From assembly GCA_023132075.1 (NCBI GenBank), contig JAGLYT010000041.1, positions 1 to 9,344 of the forward strand: DNA of 9,344 nucleotides, given 5' to 3'. The notes under the pieces were generated by a model. It was not told the origin of the DNA. It did not search any database and saw only the letters and a program-made list of their open reading frames with translations. Shown piece after piece: positions 1-5,377 of the stretch (position 1 is the first letter of the stretch; each line of letters begins with the position of its first letter). The position numbers were made by a program, and so were the translations under genes. This DNA is from a bacterium (GTDB taxonomy: Bacteria > CBDUZB01 > JAGLHV01).

Positions 1-10
1 TTGCGTGCCC

Positions 11-54
11 AAAGGGTAAAATTATTCGTCTAGTGAGAAATATATTTTACCTTT
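11..54. repeat. Imperfect inverted repeat downstream of the propeller gene
   Basis: GGTAAAAT (15-22) is matched by ATTTTACC (44-51). Three further A/T pairs lie outside after one bulged G at 14, and the loop is about 21 nt. It lies 35 nt past the stop of the beta-propeller gene. Read on the plus strand the second arm runs into CTTTATTTT, which resembles a weak terminator for a gene entering from the left. Read on the minus strand there is no T-run. It could be a terminator, an element end or chance in AT-rich DNA. The window edge prevents a decision. Confidence 0.3.
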
Positions 55-89
55 ATTTTCCTCGTCCAAGCTCCCAAGGCGGATGTTTC

Positions 90-1871
90 CTATTTTGCTA
101 ACACAACTGTCCCGTTAAATACTTCACTGCCTCCTTTAATCTGATAAACATATACATTGCTGCTAACATAAACACCTCTATTATCTCTACCGTCCCAGGT
201 TAAAGAAGTAGCACTATTCTGCACTAATGTATCCCTTACTACACTGCCGGATAAATCAAATATCATCCCTCTCACCTCTTCATTCTCGGGGTTTTCAAAA
301 ATAAAATTAGCCAGATCATTTATCCCATCACCATTCGGGGAAAATATCCGCGGAAAAACCTCGACCAAACAAAAATTATCATTTATCTGATAACCAAAGC
401 CTGCACCAATTTCAAATCCCGCAGGTATAATCCCATATGCTTCATCAATATTAGTTATTATTACATTCCTGTTTCCTGATACGGCAGCAGCGTCAATAGT
501 AATATTGGCAATGAGGTCTGTTGCACTAATAAAATTAACTGAATTTACGAGTATTCCGGTACCACTAAAAGTAAGAGCTGCGCCATTATAAAAATTTAAA
601 CCATTAATGGCCACATCCAATGTATCCCCGGGTAAAGCAAAGGAAGGAGAAACAGAAAAAACCCGGGGCGGCCCATGATACTTAATAGTAAAATAATCAT
701 CATCTGATCCATTAAAACTATAGCCACTAACAATAATATTTCCTGTCCCATCCAATACAATTCCAAAAGCACGATCATCATTATCAGCAGGTCCGTTATA
801 AGTAGCTGATGCCAGCACTACGGATAAATTACTATCATATTTGATAGTAAAATAATCATCATTTATTCCATTATTACTTTTTCCCGTAACAACAACGTTT
901 CCCGTATCATATGCCACTACCCTTCTAGCCCAATCTTCCCCATTTGCCGGTCCATTATAAATAACTGCACCGAGGGTTTGAGATAAATCACTATTATACT
1001 TGACGATACAATAATCCATATTTGTCCCGTTGTAACTTCGTCCGGAAATAAAAATATTTCCTGCTACATCTGCTACTACCCCCATAGCATACTCCCCCAA
1101 ATTTGCCGGGCTATTATAAGCAGCTGAACCTAACACTACGGAAAAGTCATCATTATACTTGATGGTAAAATAATCATTATTTATTCCACTATTACTATAT
1201 CCGGTAACAACAATATCTCCCGCTCTATCTATGACTATTGCTCTACCACAATCTTCACCGTTTGCCGAGCCATTATAAGTAGCCGAACCAAGCACTACAG
1301 ATAAATCATTATTATATTTTATGCTAACATAATCAAAATTTCCTCCGTTATAGCTCCATCCGGTAATAAAAATATTTCCCTCCCCATCTACATCTATTCC
1401 TCTGGCATAATCATTAGCATTTGCCGGGTTATTGTAGGCAGCTGACCCAAGTACTACGGAAAGGTCATCATTATACTTAATGGTAAAATAATCAAAATTC
1501 GTTCCGTTGTGACTATCCCCGGTAACAATAATATTTCCCGCTCCATCTACCGCTACACCATAAGCATAATCATGACCATTTGCCGGACCATTATAAACAG
1601 CCGAACCAAGCACTGCGGATAAATCATTATTATACTTAATTGTAAAATAATCACTATTTGATCCATCATCACTACATCCGGAAACAACAATGTTTCCCGC
1701 TGTATCTACTGCTGATCCGAAAGCCCGATCGATACGATTTACCGGTCCATTATAAGTAGCCGAGGAAATGACTATAAAAGTCCCTGTTGCCCAAACTTTA
1801 ATTGAATAAATAAAAATAATTAATATAAAAATTGATGTACCTTTACCTAATGCTAAATGTTTCCTTTTCAT
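90..1871 (-). CDS. Secreted seven-bladed beta-propeller (SBBP repeat) protein with Ig/IPT-like and FlgD-like C-terminal domains
   Basis: This is an exported protein of 593 residues with no catalytic motif, probably a surface or extracellular binding or structural protein. I chose ATG 1871 because AAGGA lies 7 nt upstream and it starts directly at a signal peptide (MKRK, then the hydrophobic run SIFILIIFIYSIKV, likely cleavage after A28). The in-frame ATG at 1904 has no Shine-Dalgarno and would add 11 polar residues. Residues 38-398 are seven tandem 53-residue repeats with the pattern YNGPAN..DYA.G..VD..GNI.VTG.S.NG.N.DYFTIKY, which match the SBBP family. Residues about 402-490 look like an IPT/TIG or other Ig-like domain. 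Residues about 500-593 are a FlgD/CHU_C-like domain with SPNGDGIND (511-519) and an ending (GTVVLAK) typical of such C-terminal modules. These modules often serve as sorting or anchoring domains, but no secretion-system gene is visible. It has its own promoter, so it is probably not part of the ptsI operon. The ligand is unknown. Confidence 0.9.
   Translation of the reverse strand: MKRKHLALGKGTSIFILIIFIYSIKVWATGTFIVISSATYNGPVNRIDRAFGSAVDTAGNIVVSGCSDDGSNSDYFTIKYNNDLSAVLGSAVYNGPANGHDYAYGVAVDGAGNIIVTGDSHNGTNFDYFTIKYNDDLSVVLGSAAYNNPANANDYARGIDVDGEGNIFITGWSYNGGNFDYVSIKYNNDLSVVLGSATYNGSANGEDCGRAIVIDRAGDIVVTGYSNSGINNDYFTIKYNDDFSVVLGSAAYNSPANLGEYAMGVVADVAGNIFISGRSYNGTNMDYCIVKYNSDLSQTLGAVIYNGPANGEDWARRVVAYDTGNVVVTGKSNNGINDDYFTIKYDSNLSVVLASATYNGPADNDDRAFGIVLDGTGNIIVSGYSFNGSDDDYFTIKYHGPPRVFSVSPSFALPGDTLDVAINGLNFYNGAALTFSGTGILVNSVNFISATDLIANITIDAAAVSGNRNVIITNIDEAYGIIPAGFEIGAGFGYQINDNFCLVEVFPRIFSPNGDGINDLANFIFENPENEEVRGMIFDLSGSVVRDTLVQNSATSLTWDGRDNRGVYVSSNVYVYQIKGGSEVFNGTVVLAK
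675..1760 (-). repeat. Seven tandem 159-bp coding repeats (propeller blades)
   Basis: The coding sequence has a period of exactly 159 bp (53 codons) for seven units with no insertions or deletions between complete units. The seventh unit is cut after FTIKY. At the DNA level the copies are clearly related but diverged (for example recurring forms of TTTGCCGGNCCATTATAA on the plus strand). They are therefore not recent duplications or an assembly collapse. Confidence 0.9.
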
Positions 1872-1942
1872 TAAATTGTCCTTGTTTTTTCTCAGGAGAG
1901 ACATTTTTCTAAAATTTGTGATTATAATCTTTCTTTAATAAA

Positions 1943-1971
1943 AATTTAGCACTTAAAGAAGGCTTTGTCAA
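1943..1971 (-). promoter_or_regulatory. Sigma-70-type promoter candidate for the beta-propeller gene
   Basis: On the minus strand TTGACA (1971-1966) is followed after 17 nt by TAAATT (1948-1943), a perfect -35 with a 4/6 -10. It lies in the 120-nt gap between ptsI and the chosen start at 1871 and would give a leader of about 65 nt. A second TATAAT (1926-1921) has no good -35. The -35 context TTGACAAAG is also found in the promoter candidate of the plus-strand membrane protein gene. Confidence 0.5.
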
Positions 1972-1991
1972 ATATCTCCCGAAGATGAATA

Positions 1992-3716
1992 TTATTTAGG
2001 AAAAGTTTTTAGAAATAGCCGGTCTAATTCGAGTTTCGATTTAGCGGAATAAACCTTTTTTAACAGGTCTGTTTTTTCGGAGGTATTGAGATGCAAAAGC
2101 TCACATTTTATATGTGGAAATTTCGCTACGGCCACACTGAAACTCCTTAGTCCCAGTTTTAAAAATAACGGATAAAATTCTTCAAAGGAACTAATTTCCC
2201 CACATAGACAAATTTCTTTCTTTTCTTTTTTGCCCGCCCTGATAATAATTTCAAACAATTTAACTAATGACGGATGCAAAATATGATACCTTTTTTCTAC
2301 CAGAGCATTACCCCTATAAGCTGCCAGGGTATATTGCAAAAGGTCATTGGACCCAATATTGGCAAAATCCACCATAGGCAAAAGAACATCTGCTCTTAAA
2401 GCCGCCGAAGGAATCTCAATCATTATTCCTTCTGTTATTTTTTTACTAAAAGCTTCTTTTTCTTTCTTTAATTCTTTTTTTGCCCGAGAAATAAGTTTTT
2501 TAAAAACGATAATATCACTTTCGTCAGTAATCATAGGATAAAGGATTTTTAAATCTCTCCCCTTCGCCGCTATTAATATTGCTTTAACCTGAGTAAGATA
2601 CAAATCGTAAAAACTTTCTACTGCCCTGGCTCCTTTTATTTCCAAATCAGGATTTATCTGTTGAGGGAGATTAATAAATAACGGTAGTTTATCCGAGCCT
2701 ATATCCAGCAGCCTCACCACTACCGGTTTATTTACTGCTTTCTGCATAATTAATTTATACATATTAATTTGTTCCTCCCGGGAAGGAGGATGATTTCGCT
2801 CCAAAAAAAGAAACTCTGTTCTTAACAACCCTATTCCGTCGTGATTAAAATCTTTAATCATTTCCAATTCACCCGGGGTACTTATATTTAATTTTAATTT
2901 AATTCGAAGGTTGCCCGCTGTTTTGGAAACTATTTTGCTCTTTATCTCACAAACCTTTTCCCTGGTTTTATGTCTTTCTATCTTTTGGGAATAATATTTT
3001 TCCGTGCGTCTGTCAGGAGACACTATTACTTTGCCGGAAAACCCATCCACAATTACTCTATCCATACATCGCATATTTTCTTTCACATTTATATTAAATA
3101 TAACCGGTATACCGAGAGAACGGGCAAGAATCATGGCATGGGTAGTATATCCACCTTCCTGAGTAATAAAAGCTAAAACATTTTTGCGGGAAATATTAAG
3201 AACCATATAGGGAGTTAACTTTTGTGCGGCTACAACTACACGCTGTCTTTCTCCTACCGAACATTCAAAATGACCGGAGAGGCCGCTAAAAGAACTCAAT
3301 ATTCTTTCTTTTAAATTCAGAAAATCCTGGGCTAATTCTTTAAAATGCAGTTGTTTCTTATTATACAAATTTATATATGTTTCAAAAACATCATGAACAG
3401 CATGTTCGGCATTTATCTTTTTTTCTTTGATTAAACTAATTATTTTCCTCAGTAACTCCTCATCTTTAAGCATCATTAGATGAACATTAAATATTCCCAC
3501 CGCTTGTTTATCAAAAATTTTCTCTGCGACTTTAATCATTTTCTGCATACTATCCTGCGTTTTGCGAAAACTCTCCTCTAAACGGGCAATTTCGTTTGAT
3601 ATTTGGTTATCGGTAATAGTATAATGCGAAACAGTTTCTTCCGATTGATCTGAATATAAACAAACTAATCCTCTTACCAACCCAGATGATACCGCCGTAC
3701 CTTTAAGTACTTTCAT
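1992..3716 (-). CDS. ptsI: PTS enzyme I (phosphoenolpyruvate-protein phosphotransferase)
   Basis: This cytoplasmic enzyme takes phosphate from phosphoenolpyruvate and passes it to HPr, the first step of the sugar phosphotransferase system or of a regulatory phosphorelay. At 574 residues it has the full family length. Domains in order are the HPr-binding N-terminal helical region (about 30-140), the phosphohistidine domain with GGYTTHAMILARS and its active-site His193, and the PEP-binding TIM barrel (about 260-540). Barrel residues expected from E. coli EI are present: R299 in GLLRTEFLF, R335 in VVRLLDIGSDK, E434 in GIMIEIP, N457/D458 in IGSNDL, R468 in RGN and C505 in CGE. Nothing essential is missing. 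ATG 3716 is preceded by GAGGG at 7-nt spacing. It lies 23 nt after the flavin reductase-rubredoxin gene and is probably cotranscribed. No ptsH or EII gene is in the window, so its partners and true role (transport or regulation) are unknown. Confidence 0.96.
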   Translation of the reverse strand: MKVLKGTAVSSGLVRGLVCLYSDQSEETVSHYTITDNQISNEIARLEESFRKTQDSMQKMIKVAEKIFDKQAVGIFNVHLMMLKDEELLRKIISLIKEKKINAEHAVHDVFETYINLYNKKQLHFKELAQDFLNLKERILSSFSGLSGHFECSVGERQRVVVAAQKLTPYMVLNISRKNVLAFITQEGGYTTHAMILARSLGIPVIFNINVKENMRCMDRVIVDGFSGKVIVSPDRRTEKYYSQKIERHKTREKVCEIKSKIVSKTAGNLRIKLKLNISTPGELEMIKDFNHDGIGLLRTEFLFLERNHPPSREEQINMYKLIMQKAVNKPVVVRLLDIGSDKLPLFINLPQQINPDLEIKGARAVESFYDLYLTQVKAILIAAKGRDLKILYPMITDESDIIVFKKLISRAKKELKKEKEAFSKKITEGIMIEIPSAALRADVLLPMVDFANIGSNDLLQYTLAAYRGNALVEKRYHILHPSLVKLFEIIIRAGKKEKKEICLCGEISSFEEFYPLFLKLGLRSFSVAVAKFPHIKCELLHLNTSEKTDLLKKVYSAKSKLELDRLFLKTFPK

Positions 3717-3739
3717 TACTTATCCCTCATTTTTTTTCT

Positions 3740-3901
3740 TCACTTTTCTTTTACAAAAGCTTCTTTTCCTGCACCGCAAACAGGACAAACCCAATCATCC
3801 GGCAAAGCATCAAAAGTAATTCCCGGTTTTATTCCGGCATCCGGATCGCCTTTTTGAGGGTCATAAATATAACCACACACAGTACATTTATATTTATCCA
3901 T
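3740..3901 (-). CDS. Possible separate rubredoxin from an internal start in the fusion gene
   Basis: ATG 3901, in frame inside the fusion gene, is the first codon of a complete 53-residue rubredoxin, the usual length of free rubredoxins. It follows AAGGAGGGAGGG (3916-3905) immediately upstream, so translation can plausibly start here as well as at 4429. The product would be a small soluble one-iron electron carrier. Alternatively the motif is only a codon-level relic of a formerly separate gene. The sequence alone cannot show that the site is used. Confidence 0.45.
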   Translation of the reverse strand: MDKYKCTVCGYIYDPQKGDPDAGIKPGITFDALPDDWVCPVCGAGKEAFVKEK

Positions 3902-4429
3902 TTTCCCTCCCTCCTTTTTAAGTTCCTCTTTAATGTAAGTTGGGGCTGTCGGAGGGGCTTTTCCCCCTTTTATCTGATGATAATAAGCGTAGGTCATTGG
4001 AATCCCCTCACTAATGCTTTCCGCCTCAATTATATTACCCACAAAAACAGTATGCGTTCCTACATCCAACATATTAATAACTTCTGCTTCCAGGTATCCA
4101 ATAACACTTTCCAAAACTACAGGGGCACCGGTTATTCCCGATTTATAATTTATATCTTTGAATTTATCAACATTGTGCCCAGATTTAAAACCAAAATTTC
4201 CAATCAGTGTCATTGGTGTTGTTTGCGAAAGAATAGAAACAGTAAATATTTTGCTTTCCAGGATAAAAGCGTGAGTTAAATTCTTTTTATTAATACTAAC
4301 AGCTAACGTAGGCGGAGTTGAGGTTACTTGAAATACAGTATTAGCAATTTGTCCATTGAAATTATTCTCTTTTTTTGAACTAACAATGTACAATCCATAA
4401 CTAATCTTATACAATGTAGATAAATTCAT
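3740..4429 (-). CDS. hrb: Flavin reductase-rubredoxin fusion (high-molecular-weight rubredoxin type)
   Basis: This is a 229-residue electron carrier. Residues 1-160 form a flavin reductase-like FMN-binding domain (YGLYIVSS near the N-terminus, the conserved stretch around [13 protein letters not shown], then [12 protein letters not shown]). Residues 177-229 are a complete classic rubredoxin with CTVCGY and CPVCGA (Cys182, 185, 215, 218 bind one iron) and the usual PDDWVCP. The same architecture is known from Hrb of acetogens such as Moorella, which passes NADH electrons to the flavodiiron protein FprA for NO or O2 reduction. That role here is inference, since no flavodiiron gene is visible. 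ATG 4429 has a perfect AAGGAGG at 7-nt spacing (4443-4437). The linker just before residue 177 encodes a second strong ribosome binding site. The gene is followed after 23 nt by ptsI and is divergent from the membrane protein gene. Confidence 0.92.
   Translation of the reverse strand: MNLSTLYKISYGLYIVSSKKENNFNGQIANTVFQVTSTPPTLAVSINKKNLTHAFILESKIFTVSILSQTTPMTLIGNFGFKSGHNVDKFKDINYKSGITGAPVVLESVIGYLEAEVINMLDVGTHTVFVGNIIEAESISEGIPMTYAYYHQIKGGKAPPTAPTYIKEELKKEGGKMDKYKCTVCGYIYDPQKGDPDAGIKPGITFDALPDDWVCPVCGAGKEAFVKEK
3905..3916 (-). promoter_or_regulatory. Strong internal Shine-Dalgarno before the rubredoxin domain
   Basis: Minus-strand AAGGAGGGAGGG contains two overlapping Shine-Dalgarno options, about 8 nt and about 3 nt from ATG 3901. 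It encodes the linker residues KEGG between the flavin and rubredoxin domains. It is as strong as the gene's own initiation site. Confidence 0.6.
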
Positions 4430-4499
4430 GGCTTTTCCTCCTTAATAAATGGTCGATTTTCATAATTGTATCATTTTAAATTTATTTTTAAATAAACTA

Positions 4500-4519
4500 C
4501 CCCGCAGCAGGCTTCGGGG
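4500..4519. repeat. GC-rich REP-like hairpin in the divergent intergenic region
   Basis: CCCCG (4500-4504) pairs with CGGGG (4515-4519), and an inner AG/CT pair extends the stem across a mismatch around a short CAGG loop. It stands out in otherwise very AT-rich DNA. It lies about 57 nt upstream of the Hrb Shine-Dalgarno and would be in that gene's leader if the promoter at 4591-4619 is used. There is no T-run on either side, so it is not a standard terminator. Short hairpins of this CCCCG-CAGC form are typical of dispersed REP elements, but only one copy is in this window. Confidence 0.35.
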
Positions 4520-4590
4520 AATTAAACCCAAATAATTTATAAGATTTTCTGCAATAAATCGCTTCCCTTTTATTTTCATTCCTAAAATCA

Positions 4591-4619
4591 AGTATAATAA
4601 ATTAAAAAATTCAGGGCAA
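4591..4619 (-). promoter_or_regulatory. Promoter candidate for the flavin reductase-rubredoxin / ptsI pair
   Basis: On the minus strand TTGCCC (4619-4614) is followed after 17 nt by TATACT (4596-4591), 4/6 and 5/6 matches to the sigma-70 consensus. It would give a leader of about 155 nt that includes the hairpin at 4500-4519. A weaker TACAAT nearer the gene lacks a -35. It stands back to back with the promoter of the plus-strand gene. Confidence 0.4.
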
Positions 4620-4650
4620 GCATTTTTTCACTTTACTTTTCGGAAAAAAG

Positions 4651-4680
4651 TTGACAAAGAAATAATTATTTTAGTAAAAT
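4651..4680 (+). promoter_or_regulatory. Sigma-70-type promoter candidate for the membrane protein gene
   Basis: TTGACA (4651-4656, perfect) is followed after 18 nt by TAAAAT (4675-4680, 5/6). The transcript would start near 4686-4688, leaving a leader of only about 25 nt before GTG 4712. The spacer carries a perfect 12-bp palindrome. Confidence 0.6.
4660..4671. promoter_or_regulatory. Operator-like palindrome in the promoter spacer
   Basis: AAATAATTATTT is a perfect 12-bp dyad lying wholly between the -35 and -10 of the plus-strand promoter, the usual place for a repressor site. In AT-rich DNA such dyads also arise by chance. The regulator is unknown. The shape is reminiscent of the AT-rich sites of Fur/PerR-type metalloregulators, but this is only a resemblance. 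Confidence 0.35.
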
Positions 4681-4698
4681 CATTAATGGAAGTGGTTT

Positions 4699-4712
4699 CT
4701 ATTTATAAATAG
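4699..4712. promoter_or_regulatory. Operator-like palindrome overlapping the start codon
   Basis: CTATTTATAAATAG is a perfect 14-bp dyad that ends on the first base of GTG 4712. It lies 18 nt downstream of the -10, so a protein bound here could block transcription. It could also act in RNA as a weak structure over the start. Confidence 0.35.
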
Positions 4713-5335
4713 TGGGAAAAAAAGTGTTTAAATTAATTATTAAAGAATTGAGAGAGCACGTACCTTTTACTCTTGTGGGAGCATTTACCGGGATTATTCT
4801 TATGTTCCTCTGCCAAAATATTCCCCAAAATACCTCTCATAATATTTTCTACCTATTACATCCCCTGCATGTACTCTTAAGTGCTTTTGCAACTGTATCT
4901 ATGTATCAACTACATGCACCGGGAAAACACAAATTTTGGACTTTAGTTTTTATTGGTTATTTGGGTTCAATTGGTATCGCCACTTTGAGTGATTGTCTAA
5001 TTCCTTATATAGGCGAGACTTTATTGGATATGCCCAATAGACACTTACATCTGGGTTTTATTGAAAAATGGTACTTAATAAATCCTTTAGCATTTTTAGG
5101 TATTTTTCTTGCTCATTTTAAACCAACTACTAAATTCCCCCATTTCGGCCATGTCTTGTTAAGTACCTGGGCATCTTTATTTCATATTATAATGGCGATA
5201 GGCGGGTCTTTAGGGTGGATTTCTCACATTACTATTTTTTTCTTTTTGTTTCTTGCCGTCTGGCTTCCCTGCTGCACCAGTGATATTATTTTCCCTTTGT
5301 TAATGGTATCATATCCTTCCGATTCCAATACTTAA
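4712..5335 (+). CDS. His/Cys-rich polytopic inner-membrane protein of unknown function
   Basis: I do not recognise a named family for this 207-residue protein. It has about six membrane segments (roughly 18-34, 43-65, 75-98, 120-136, 146-168 and 171-198). It has thirteen histidines and four cysteines, many grouped in or beside membrane segments: HPLH (50-53), SDC (93-95), HLH (111-113), HFGH (144-147) and CCTSD (187-191). Such residues could bind metal, and a metal-related transport or sensing role is a reasonable but unproven inference. GTG 4712 is the first possible start after an in-frame TAA (4706-4708). It has no well-placed Shine-Dalgarno. GTG 4724 has a weak GTGGGA upstream and is an alternative. 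It is the only plus-strand gene here, divergent from hrb and convergent with the PIN-PhoH gene 42 nt away, with its own promoter and two operator-like dyads. Confidence 0.85.
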   Translation: MGKKVFKLIIKELREHVPFTLVGAFTGIILMFLCQNIPQNTSHNIFYLLHPLHVLLSAFATVSMYQLHAPGKHKFWTLVFIGYLGSIGIATLSDCLIPYIGETLLDMPNRHLHLGFIEKWYLINPLAFLGIFLAHFKPTTKFPHFGHVLLSTWASLFHIIMAIGGSLGWISHITIFFFLFLAVWLPCCTSDIIFPLLMVSYPSDSNT

Positions 5336-5377
5336 AAAAACTTTTTTCTCTCTGCAATGATAAAAAAAATTGACCTT

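Noticed and set aside
61-89. Hairpin CCTTG...CGAGG just after the propeller gene as a terminator
   Set aside because: The stem is five pairs including a G-U, the loop is 10 nt and no T-run follows on the minus strand.
596-781. Open frame inside the propeller gene on the minus strand in another frame
   Set aside because: It is a shadow of the repeat-containing gene, with no ribosome binding site and a low-complexity hydrophobic translation.
675-1760. CRISPR-like or satellite array suggested by the regular 159-bp period
   Set aside because: The period is a whole number of codons, the frame is open throughout, and variation keeps a protein repeat pattern. These are coding repeats.
3854-4279. 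141-codon plus-strand open frame opposite the flavin reductase-rubredoxin gene
   Set aside because: It lies wholly antisense to a clear conserved gene, lacks a Shine-Dalgarno and has no recognisable protein features.
4623-4649. TTTTTTC/GAAAAAA inverted repeat between the divergent promoters
   Set aside because: It is a homopolymer pairing expected by chance in AT-rich intergenic DNA. It may add bending but supports no specific claim.
5336-5377. Possible bidirectional terminator between the convergent membrane protein and PIN-PhoH genes
   Set aside because: The stretch has A- and T-runs (AAAAAAACTTTTTT, and an 8-T run on the minus strand), but no GC-rich stem. The only near hairpin (ATTG/CAAT) has 4 bp. 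The GCCGC/GCGGC pair at the end of the PIN-PhoH coding region is too far from the T-run.
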